Positions 12,795 to 26,908 of a stretch of DNA of 64,000 bases are shown piece after piece (position 1 is the stretch's first letter; each line of letters starts with the position of its first letter). The notes beneath the pieces were generated by a model. That model was not told the DNA's origin, did no database searches, and worked only from the letters and a program-made list of their open reading frames with translations. A program made the position numbers and the translations under genes. The stretch lies in contig NC_081336.1 in the NCBI RefSeq assembly GCF_022539665.2, forward strand, positions 7,850,778 through 7,914,777. The letters are read 5' to 3'. Source of the stretch: Daphnia carinata (Eukaryota; Arthropoda; Branchiopoda; Diplostraca; Daphniidae).

Positions 12795-13440
12795 AAGGAT
12801 TGAATATTTTTCATAAAATATATCATTCCAGATTTGCTATCTGCTATTACGTAGTATTTCTAGTCGGTTTCTGGCTTCGCATTCTTATTGATACTTTCTA
12901 TTTATTTCTAACTTATTTCCTGAAAAAGATGTACCGAAAATTATACATTTGACTGCTTGAAAATTTGCGATTGTTTTTGCAAAGGCGATTCTCACAACGA
13001 TGGCACAGTTTTTGCTTTCTCCGTTCCCTATATCCTCGAAAAGACATTTTGATCAAAGAATATTTTCTCCAGTTTGCAGTACTTTCTCTTGTTTAAATTC
13101 TTTCCTTTTGTTTAGAACTGCATTAATAGTTTTGTCCTACTTTGTCTTCGACGTCTTTTATGTAGAAATCACACCTCAGTCTCAAGTTAAAGAGTTTTAT
13201 TGAGGAAAATGCTATAGGCTGATAAAGTTTATAGCTAGTTCTTAAAGAGCTAAACAAACGAGAACGTGAGGCATTTTAAACTGGGAACTGGTTGCGAACA
13301 GCACTGGATCTCATTCGTGGTGTTTGTCATACGTTTCGTGAACCTGAATTTCGATAGACGCATTTGTTACCGTTCCAGTCAAATCAATATCTTTTACAAA
13401 CGAATAATAATACTTGTAAAACGAAGATAATTTATAGAAA
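12795..13440. other. Intergenic interval between papain C and astacin D
   Basis: Nothing coding is recognised. No convincing TATA box is seen ahead of astacin D, unlike the papain genes. Confidence 0.4.
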
Positions 13441-14785
<1,345 letters not shown>

Positions 14786-15590
14786 TCGTCTGCTATGGCA
14801 GATCATTCTTCACTTGTCGGAGTTTGGGTAACGTAAATTGAATTCGTTAAGACATTAAAGTCTTTACTTTTATCATTAAAAGTTATATCTGTTCTGTTTT
14901 CGAAATGTTACAAATACCTATCCCTATCGTTTTCTGTTCTGACCTTGTAAATACCTTTTCGATGACCAAAATGTGGGGGTATGGTAAGAAATTACGTAAA
15001 AAAGGTCGTTGTTTTCGATCTCTTTCTCCTTCCGCCAACGATTGGTTCCCTGTTACGTCATTGACCTAGGGCTTATATGGGTAAGAATTTTTCACCTTTG
15101 ATCAGTCTTCAAGGTTGTGCTATCTGAGACTGTTGAACTTTTAGCCCTGTAATGACGGTTTCATTTTAGTTATGGGTTTGTATTGACTCGTCTATTTCGA
15201 ACAATTTTAGCAGCTATTTTTAGATTGTTTGGTGTTATACAAAAGAAACTGTATTCTCTTCTACCAGTATGTTGATTATAGTGCTTCTTTTAAAGTTCAA
15301 TGATGGTCTACTGCTTAAAACATTAGCCTATTTTCCTTCTAAATAAATGTTGCTATTTATTCTAATCCTAATTCGCAATGAGTTACATACGATAGAAGGA
15401 ATCTAAAAATAGGTGTCCTTGTTACAATGAAGAACCATGTACAATAGCTATATATGTCATTTGTACTGTTTCGAGATAATTAAGTGGTTAACCTAATTCT
15501 TTGTTTTTTCTCCTGCACTACGCTTCTAACAATCCACAGAAACCGGAACAGTGCTAATCACTTTTCCCGTTTTGTTAATGCCTGACATTT
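14786..15590. other. Intergenic interval
   Basis: No intact exon is recognised. It precedes the papain relic at 15600-15900 and may contain further unrecognisable remains of that gene. Confidence 0.4.
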
Positions 15591-15599
15591 ATTCTTTTG

Positions 15600-15900
15600 T
15601 TCCACTTCAGGGGGAAAGTTATGAGGAATCCCGATATCTCCGAAGTGCACCGCTTTTAATAGTGTCACTGGGTACATCATACGAGTTTGCGATGGAAGAA
15701 ATTAGGTGGTTTTCTATGCCGACGAAACAACTAAAAATGACTGGTGCGTAACACATTTAGAATTAAACTTTTTTTCGTTTTACTGCTTTTAAGACGCTTT
15801 ATGTGGTGAGCTTGGGCTTATTCGTAGCAGTTCAGCTCTAGAATTCGATGCGAACAACGACTCGAATTTACACTGCAAAAGTTAAACAGCTTGGGAAAGC
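15600..15900 (+). pseudogene. Decayed relic of a papain-family gene
   Basis: Two blocks resemble exons of the neighbouring papains but have no usable frame. The block at about 15611-15710 resembles exon 3 of papain F, sharing runs such as GTCACTGG followed by a TAC and a GTT/ATGGA pattern. The block at about 15800-15870 resembles exon 5: the segment reading TGTGGTGAGCTTGGGCTTA followed by GCTCTAGAATTCGA parallels the CGSCWAF...ALEF coding sequence, with the nucleophile region destroyed. Order and spacing match an intact gene. The relic stands exactly where a papain would be expected in front of astacin E. The alignment is by eye. Confidence 0.55.
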
Positions 15901-16002
15901 TTCAACATTACGAAAGTATGTTACATCTAAATCAGCTTATGTTTGTCTGATTAATTGTTTAAAAATTTTTAATGTGTAGGTTCCATGTAACAATAACTGG
16001 GA

Positions 16003-17487
16003 ATGATAGCTGCAGCATTGTTTAAAGTTCTGGCTATTTCGGCAATTGCATCTGTGCGACTTGGTTTCATTTCGTTTTTTCCAGCAAAATCCGCGTTGAA
16101 AAACGCTACGGAAGTCAACATTCAGGTAAGCGTTGTTGGAAAAGTATTCGGTGGCTTTATATATTGATTTAACGAACTGGTTGTAAATTTATTGCATTTT
16201 TGTCCTTTGTAGGACGATTTTGAAACTGGGAAGCCATTCACTGAAGAGGAATTCAAATCTTTCAGCATAAAAAAGGAAGGTAAAGTTAAAAAAATAAATT
16301 ACAAAATTCTACTTTTAATCAATATCTTTATTAAGACTACGAGCTAAACGAAGTTGGCGAACGGAGCGGGTAGCACATCCAGTGTGGCAATGATATTACG
16401 CTCATGGGTAGGAAAAATGTTCTTCTCACCTCGTCGAATCGTTGGCCAAATGCAGAAATTCCTTATGTAATCTCGGCATCTTATAGTAAGTCGTTATTTT
16501 AAAAAACCTGTCTTACACATGTTATGACTCTTCTTTGGTTGAAATTAGCATCCAGGCAGCGGGAAATTATCGCTTCAGCTATAAAAGCCTATCACACGCA
16601 TACTTGTATCCGTTTTGTTCCCCGAACTGTTGAGGATAACTACGTCAGGATCTCGAAAACTGGACAGGGGTGTGTAATTTTATAGAATTTTATTTGTCTG
16701 TATATTTTATCTTGCTGGAGTTTTCCATCTAGATGCTGGAGTGATGTGGGCATGGTTGGCGGTAGACAAAAAGTGAGCCTGGACGATCATTGCGTTTTGT
16801 TTTCCAGACCTGGACTTGTCATGCATGAATTGATGCATGTACTTGGGTTCTATCACGAACATCAACGTCCAGATCGTGACAAATATGTGTCGATCAATTT
16901 CGATAACATTGAAAGGAGTAAGTGTTCAATTAAAAAAGATAAAGATTAACTGACATCACAAGATCAACATGATTATCTCTTCTTCCCCTAGGAAATAGAG
17001 ATTACTTTCAAAAGACAAAGATGTGGGACCTGACAACTACAAGATTTTCTTATGACTATGGTAAGTTTACTGTGATTGCATCGTATAGTAAAGCCATACG
17101 TTCGTACTGTATTGTAGTGGAGTGAAGTTTAAACAAAATATTTTTTCCCATAAGGGTCGTTAATGCATTATCCATCGGATGCTTTTGCCAAGGATCCAAC
17201 TATCCCAGTCATCAAACCGCTCCGTGGGAAGCCTGCTTTAGGTCAACGGAGAGCTTTTAGCGCAGTAAGTTCGTTTTACATTGGCAAGACGCAATTGGGG
17301 TATTGTCAGAACGAGTCTGTGTTTGCCGGGAAGTTCATTTCATACGTTTTTGGTTGATCAACAGCTGGACCTCAAAAAACTAAACCGTTTCTACTGCAAG
17401 GCTTCGGGGTTGTACGGTTTCAGTGGTGGTAAGCCTATCAAACGCTGGGGATTTCGCAGGCCAGTCCACTTTTATTCTAAATTTTAA
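16003..17487 (+). pseudogene. Astacin-family gene E, interrupted by a stop codon (or assembly error)
   Basis: Eight exons can be placed as in astacins B and D: 16003-16125, 16213-16279, 16336-16485, 16549-16669, 16733-16917, 16992-17060, 17155-17264, 17365-17487. Exon 3 has an in-frame TAG at 16371-16373, and the residues around it do not match the family (HIQCGND where the paralogues have HPxLFGGD), so the aspartate-switch motif is lost. Shifting the frame by one base restores a W...HP stretch but then meets TGA, which fits two compensating indels. The catalytic exons are otherwise perfect ([24 protein letters not shown]). The last exon runs about 24 codons past the usual end, with a basic tail. 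Either a young pseudogene or a locally wrong sequence. Confidence 0.65.
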
Positions 17488-18250
17488 TTTTAACTCTGAA
17501 CTATAATACTTATGCTGTCACATTTTTATAACATGTTATAATCTTTTTGATTTACGGAATATAGTTTAATTTAATTTGGATTAGAGGTAAGTTTTTGTTC
17601 CAAGTAAGGCTACATTTCTAGGGCTTTTTAAAGTTAACAAATGTGAGTCAACGATGTCTCGTTGTGTATCTGACACTTTGTTGACAAAAGGGGGTCACAG
17701 ATATATTCGTAAACGCGGTGTAGTTGAGAACGAATGCATAGCGTGGTTGGATGTTTGTTGACAGTGTGTTTTCCCAAACAAAGTATTTACACACGGTACT
17801 TTTACGTCAGTAAGTAAGTGTTGTATGACTATTCGGTGCCAGAATATTTTGCCCCGTTAACCTTTCCGCTTGGTTTTACTAGATGGGGGGAGATAGGTAT
17901 AGGGGCGGACGAATGATTCCAGGATGTTACAACTTTTTCGGTATGGCATAGTTGGATCACATATAAAAATTTTTATTTGAAATACTAATATGAATTTTTT
18001 TTAGTGACGGGGATTGGTTGGAAGTTACAATAATTTTCATTGGGAAAACAGGTGCGTAATCCAAACCTCGCAAGCTCCTTCGTGAATATTTTCTCCCATC
18101 GTCTATGGTGTAAACCACAGGACACCTGGTAGTTTACACCAGAACGTTCGTTTTCAATTCAAGAACAGTACGTCAGTATGGAAACTACGTAAGCGGATGT
18201 TCTGTTCAAACACGAGTGCCGTTCTCTGTGCTCCGCGGGCATAGAATTTG
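17488..18250. other. Intergenic interval upstream of papain F
   Basis: No gene is recognised. It contains a short perfect inverted repeat at 18107-18140 (listed separately). The final part is the promoter of papain F. Confidence 0.4.
18107..18140. repeat. Perfect inverted repeat, 9-base arms
   Basis: GGTGTAAAC at 18107-18115 is repeated inverted as GTTTACACC at 18132-18140, with a 16-base spacer. It lies about 115 bases before the TATA-like element of papain F, so a dimeric transcription-factor site is possible. Confidence 0.6.
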
Positions 18251-18255
18251 ACTGC

Positions 18256-18263
18256 TTATAAGG
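18256..18263 (+). promoter_or_regulatory. TATA-like element of papain gene F
   Basis: TTATAAGG precedes a short 5' UTR exon; a 5' UTR intron from about 18320 to 18380 then separates it from the ATG at 18403. Confidence 0.45.
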
Positions 18264-18402
18264 AACGTGATGGAAGACATAAGCTCACATTCATCCGACG
18301 GGTAGAGCTTCTTCCACGGTAAGTTCAATCGCCCCTAGCTTTGATGATTGATATCGACATTAAATTTTCATTTTGATACAGAAAAGTGGTATAGGAGGAA
18401 AA

Positions 18403-19869
18403 ATGAAATTTCTGTCCACCATTATCCTGTTGACTGTGGCTGTAGCCATGGCTGATCGTGACGAGGATGCCTGGAACTTTTACAAGGTATTTTTAGATGT
18501 TATGATTATTGCAATAAAATACGGTGACAAGTTAGCTTTGGGGCTTTTTCAACTAGTTCCAATTCGGCAAGGCTCATTCGCCACAGGAAGATGCCATCAG
18601 AAAACAGAATTTCCTTGCTAGGGACAGAGTTATTGAAAAACATAACCGAGAAAACAAGGAGTGGCAGATGGCACACAACAAATTCTCTGACATGGTGAGT
18701 TTAGTCTCGAAATTTTCTGTCGTGATATAATTGAGTCATTGATCCTTAAACCGTTTCTTCCAGTCTGAAGAAGAGAAACTAAGTGTGCTCGGAGCCAAAC
18801 CGACTATTCGTCGCGAGAGGTCTGTCACTGGTGTTTCTTACCCCGTTATGGATCGTCAATTGCCAGCTTCTGTAACATTTCATAAATGATATGGTGAATT
18901 AGATTAATTTATAGACCTTTTTCTTTTTTGGATCGATCAGATTGATTACCGTACCGACAAATGCATGCAACCAGTCAAGGATCAAGGTAATTCCTTATAG
19001 AAAATGTAAAGAATTCGTCCAACTTTTATGTTGAATTACAGGCAGCTGCGGAAGTTGTTGGTCATTTGCCACCGTGGTTCCTATAGAATTCAATTCATGC
19101 AAGAAAACTGGCACAGCAGTCGCATTCAGGTATTAAATCATTTCTTGTTTTCTTCTTGATTCGGTAATTTACTGGCATATAACATTTCAGCGAGCAAATG
19201 TTGGTCGACTGCGATCCTTACGATCATGGTTGCAATGGTGGAATGTACACGAACGCTTGGAAGTACATCAGTGAGAAGGGAGGTATCATGAAAAGTTCTG
19301 CATACACCTACACATCTGGATCTACTGGACTTGTAAACAAATTCGAATTTTAACACTTATGTTGAACTTCAAAAATGGCTGTTTTCCATTTGATGATTTG
19401 GTAATGGCAGGCAGGCACTACGTGCAAGTTCAACAGCACTGCAGTAGGCGCTAAAGTTACGGCTTTCGACTGGACTATGCCCTACCCTAATGCAACTGTA
19501 TCCATGAATTTTCTTCAAGCTGAAGGACCACTTCCCAGTGCTATTAAGATCCTCAAATCCTTCTACAATTATGCGTATGATGAGAAAAGAAGTTTTGTTG
19601 TTTAATTATGCTAATTCCTTTATGTTATAAAGTTCTGGGGTGTATAGCGATCCCGCTTGCATCGTTACTGACGAGAATGATGTCGATCACGCCATTACGA
19701 TCGTCGGTTATGGTACAACCACGGCCACTTCAACTACCCCGCTACTCCATACTGGATTGTCCGTAATTCTTGGGGTACTGGCTGGGGTCTGTCTGGTTAC
19801 TTCATGATTAAGAGAGGCGTTAATATGTGCAACATTGAATCATGGACTGCTTACGTTCGTGTTGCGTAA
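18403..19869 (+). pseudogene. Papain-family cysteine protease F with a one-base frameshift in the last exon
   Basis: Eight exons follow the family plan: 18403-18486, 18557-18694, 18764-18871, 18941-18986, 19042-19129, 19191-19332, 19411-19574, 19633-19869. Signal peptide, I29 propeptide, nucleophile (GSCGSCWSF), CNGG and catalytic His ([10 protein letters not shown]) are intact. The last exon is 237 bases against 238 in papains A and C. One base is missing near 19736-19741, within the Thr/Pro linker. This shifts the frame so that the Asn block (RNSWGTGWG and all that follows) is read out of frame and translation ends at TGA 19805-19807. The downstream sequence in the shifted frame is perfectly conserved to its normal stop, so the lesion is very recent or an assembly error. 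Astacin G follows in the same orientation. Confidence 0.7.
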
Positions 19870-20620
19870 ATACTTTCGTCTTCTACGAATAAGCAAATGC
19901 TTCTGCGTTTGTCATTTAACAGAAATGTTTTGAAGGTCATAAGCAGAATATATTACAATACGGTAGATGGAATTAACCTTTTTATTCTAACGTCACGTTT
20001 TAATAGTTAATTTAGACCCTAGTCCGGCACATAATTTCATTGCAAGTTATTTTCAGGAAGATTCTGGATCATTCACTGAATTTTTTCAAACGAATAGGAA
20101 TGTGTGCGGTATTTGCAACGTATGGCTCCTCCCCTCCATATGTGCAGCTGGGTGAAAATGATTGGTTAAATAGCGGAAATGTAGCGTATTTAGGATTTAA
20201 CTTTCACGTTTGAAATGATTGCAAATTATTGTTTTAAACTAAACATTGCGGTTATTTTTATGCTAGCTTAACAAATCTACGTTTCTCTCTGAACTTTCTG
20301 TCTAAGCGAACAGGGTTTTTTAGGGTTATGTTTTGCGTAGCCCACAAGTTGTGCGTGATCAAGTTCATTTTTCTGATCTATCTGGCGGTGAAATGTATTT
20401 TTGTGGTGAAAAACACGTTTGACGTCATTGTGGCAAGCAGCTGGGCGAAGTAAATAGTATCTTATGTCAACTAATTTATCGGTGAAAATCAGTTGGTACT
20501 GCGTTGACACTGTACCTGTTGGGACTACCTAAATCCGAACAAGGTTTTTTTTTAACACCTGCTGCATCCGCGTTCATGTTTACGCCGACACGATTAAAGC
20601 CAATAGCGCTCAATGACATT
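19870..20620. other. Intergenic interval between papain F and astacin G
   Basis: Nothing coding is recognised; open frames here lack splice-compatible homology to any neighbour. It includes the astacin G promoter at its right end. Confidence 0.4.
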
Positions 20621-20624
20621 CGCG

Positions 20625-20632
20625 TATAAATA
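20625..20632 (+). promoter_or_regulatory. TATA box of astacin gene G
   Basis: TATAAATA lies upstream of a short 5' UTR exon; a likely 5' UTR intron (about 20708-20773) precedes the ATG at 20779. Confidence 0.55.
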
Positions 20633-20778
20633 AGCACCCAAAAATGTTTGGTTTTTGTAGTTTCGCTCGTAGGCGCTTCGTTAAGTGGAAACCGGTCGGC
20701 AGTTAAGGTAGCTCTACTGTTTCTTCTTGTTAAATTTACATATTGTATAATCTTTAATTTTTTTTTTTTTTAGCAAAA

Positions 20779-22136
<1,358 letters not shown>

Positions 22137-22637
22137 GAAATCTTCAGAATTGAAAAAATTGGCAAAAAAAAATTTGTATTAACAATTTCAATTTTGAATA
22201 CTTTGTTTTCGAATTATTGTTAACTCGTGCGGTATACGCTGAGTGGAATGATTTAATTTGTGATGGGATTTAATTTGTAATTTAAAATATACATCAATAT
22301 TATTTGGGCAAATTTTACTACTTATTATTTATCAGTCGTATCGAAAAAGAACTGAATACATTTGAATATTGTCTAATTAAACGTACGAAGAACAGTTCAA
22401 TTACGCCTGGAGTCAACAAATTAGCATTGACATTGGCTGTGCCTGATAACAGATATGTTAACAGCTGGACAAAATTAATATCGAAAGCTTTACTGTCGTC
22501 TAAGCCAAAAAAAAAAATGGTTCTATTTGCACGGAGTCGACGGCCTCGATTGGAACTGATCAAACTCTAGCACAATGCAAATAAAACCACCTGAATCTCA
22601 ATTAGGTTCACTTCTGGTTTAGCGCTCAAGTAAATTG
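22137..22637. other. Intergenic interval between astacins G and H
   Basis: No exon is recognised. It is shorter than the gaps elsewhere in the array, and no papain relic is visible between these two astacins. Confidence 0.4.
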
Positions 22638-22644
22638 TATAAAT
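22638..22644 (+). promoter_or_regulatory. TATA box of astacin gene H
   Basis: TATAAAT precedes a 5' UTR exon ending near 22731 and a UTR intron ahead of the ATG at 22820. Confidence 0.45.
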
Positions 22645-22819
22645 TGGGCAACTAGACTAATTACAGAGCAGCTTCCTTTGCTTGCGGTGGTTCTTGTTCA
22701 GCGGCTAGCTCCTTTCCATCTGAATATAAAGGTAATTTGATCTCTTTGTTTGAAGATAAGGCTTGGATTTTACCTTTTAACATAAATTTTTAGTTATTGC
22801 AGTCAATCTTGTCTTGAAA

Positions 22820-24262
<1,443 letters not shown>

Positions 24263-24985
24263 TTGACTGGATCCTGAACTCCTTTATAATCAGCAGTATA
24301 TTTCACTATTGCTATATAAGACTAACGGGCTACAATGAGTGTCATACATAATGGCTATTGACATTCAATACATTTCCTTTGTTTAGCATGATGCATTTGT
24401 TATCTACTGCCTTTCCTGTCCCAAATTCTCGGTAATCTTCATTTTACGTAAAACATACTGACTTTTGGCTCTAACGCAGTGTTCAGTGGTTGCTATTGTT
24501 TCTATGAATTTTTATTCTGCGAGTCGCCATGACAGTTGGTAAATTAGCAGACTAAACTTTTACCTTAGAAAGGTTACGACAGACTGCAGCCTCAAATTTG
24601 TCAACGTGCAATTCTGTGAAGTGTGTCCCCCACGTTAGTATATGGCGTCATTCTAAACCACATAAACCAAGTGTTCAACGGTATTCCAAATGTATAAAAA
24701 CCACAGGCAGCTGTTCTTTTATTCTGCACTATCAGTGTACGTCTTTTTTTTAACAGCTATCCAAAAGGATCAATGCTCCCCTATCGTCGCACAAAGTCCT
24801 AAATGATCTGAAACGCATAAAAAAAAAGATGTAACCACAAAGAGGCACACAGGTCTTCTCATCAAACACAGTTGGCCCAAAAATACATTTTACATAAATG
24901 AATTGTGCTGTGTAAAATTAGGGAGAGTATGTGACGTTCACGAAACCATTTACCAGCCAGCCCAGTTTGAGCTGTAGAACTAAAA
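24263..24985. other. Intergenic interval between astacin H and papain I
   Basis: No gene is recognised. The right end is the papain I promoter. Confidence 0.4.
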
Positions 24986-24988
24986 CAG

Positions 24989-24996
24989 TATATAAA
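24989..24996 (+). promoter_or_regulatory. TATA box of papain gene I
   Basis: TATATAAA lies ahead of a short 5' UTR exon; a UTR intron at about 25034-25117 follows, with the ATG at 25128. Confidence 0.55.
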
Positions 24997-25127
24997 TGGA
25001 CTGGTACAAACTTTGAAAGACATTCATTGGCAAAGGACCAAAGGTATGTTACTGTACTGTCACATCTGAAGTAAATCTTTTTATAATTATTTCTAATTGA
25101 TTTATCTTGTAAAACAGAAACCCAATA

Positions 25128-26611
25128 ATGAAATTCTTCTGTGCCATTGTTCTGTTGTTGACGGCCATTGTGTTTGCCGCTGCTGGCGATTTAGAAGATG
25201 AACTCAACTGGCAATCCTACAAGGTACCATTAATTAAAATTAAATAAAATCAAAATTTTCAATAATATTTGTTTACTTATAGGCGAAGTTCCAGAAGAAG
25301 CACCATTCAAAGGACGAAGCTCGCAGAAAGGCGAATTTCATTAAAAGGCAACGACAAATTGAGAAACACAACAAGGAAAATAAGGAATGGGAAATGGGAA
25401 ACAACCAGTTCTCCGACATGGTAAAGTTTTTGACTCGCCAACAAAATTGTGATTGCCCCCGTCAATTTTTTTTTTTTTTTTTTTTTTTATATTCACTAAG
25501 ACTGATGAAGAGAGACGAGCGATATTAGGAGCCAAACCTGATATTCGCAAGGAAAGATCTTTCAATCCTGGTTACCCTATTGAGGATCGTGCTCTTCCAA
25601 TTTCCGTAAGCATTAATATTCCCTTCCAGTTATCGGCTACCAAATTAAAACCCATTGGCGCTTTTAGATCGATTATAGAAGTGACAAGTGTATGCAACCC
25701 GTAAAAGATCAAGGTGATTTTTTCGCCCTTTACACATAACGTAACTTACCAAAAGTTTCATAATTTGTTTACAACAGCTAGCTGTGGAAGTTGCTGGTCG
25801 TTCGCAACCGTCGTTCCTCTTGAGTTCAACACCTGCAAGAAAACTGGAACTCCCGTTGCACTCAGGTAACCTCCAATTCTTTCTCTTCTTTAGCTAATAG
25901 CTAATAGCATCTCGTTTGATAGCGAACAAATGTTGGTTGATTGCGATCCCTACAACCATGGTTGCAACGGCGGAGATTACACCCAGGCTTGGCAATTTAT
26001 CAAGGAGAAGGGAGGAATCATGATAAATTCGTCATATCCTTACGTTTCCGGGGCCACTCAAACCGTAAGAAGTTGACTAGTACCTGCTCATCGCTTAGTG
26101 TAAATTTTTTTTAAAATTATGATTTTCATTAAATTACTATGGATATTAGAAAGGTACTTGCAAGTTCAGTTCTTCTTCAATTGCCGCCCGTGTTTCGTCG
26201 TACGGCTGGACAATGCCATACCCCAACGCCACTGTGTCCATGCAGTATTTGCAATCTAATGGACCCCTGCCCAGTGCCATGAGGGTCCTTGATTCTCTTT
26301 ACCAATACAAGTAACACTGCATATTGGTTTTATAAAAATCCATTTTCTAATTCTCCTTGTATGGTTTTCCGGTTCTAATAAGGACTGGAGTTTACAGCGA
26401 TTCCGCTTGCATTCTCACCGACGAAAATCTGGTGGATCACGCTGTCGTTATCGTCGGCTACGGAACTACTACCACCACCCCTGCCATTCCTTACTGGATT
26501 GTCCGTAATTCTTGGGGTACTACCTGGGGAAATCAAGGTTACATGGCTATCAAACGTGGAGTCAATATGTGCAACATTGAGTCATGGACTGCTTACGTCG
26601 ATGTACTTTAA
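25128..26611 (+). CDS. Papain-family cysteine protease I (C1A), secreted zymogen
   Basis: Eight exons join to 334 aa: 25128-25223, 25283-25420, 25501-25605, 25668-25713, 25778-25865, 25923-26064, 26150-26310, 26383-26611. A hydrophobic signal peptide ([17 protein letters not shown]) and I29 propeptide lead into a mature enzyme starting near IDYRSDKC. All catalytic parts are intact: [37 protein letters not shown]. Intron 2 has a run of 23 T just before exon 3, serving as a polypyrimidine tract. It is closest to papain F. It is the last plus-strand protease and converges tail-to-tail on papain J, with about 300 bases between the stop codons. Confidence 0.92.
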
Positions 26612-26908
26612 GACAAATGCAATCCCTTGATTTCATACAGTTGGTAAACTGAAGAATCTGGTAAAACGAAAATCTTTTTGCTATAGTTTGATAGATTAAC
26701 GAAGATTTTAAAATATATATCTACACAATACACTTTGGCATGGTTAACGGTTAACTTTGTTGTCTTAGTAATCGGTCGATAAACGAGAGAGATGATGTAT
26801 AGGTATTTACCAACGCCAATTATATTAGAAGTTATAACATAACACATAACATATCTAAATCCTGTAAAATATTTACCAAACATAAAAATTGCAATAAACG
26901 GATATTAA

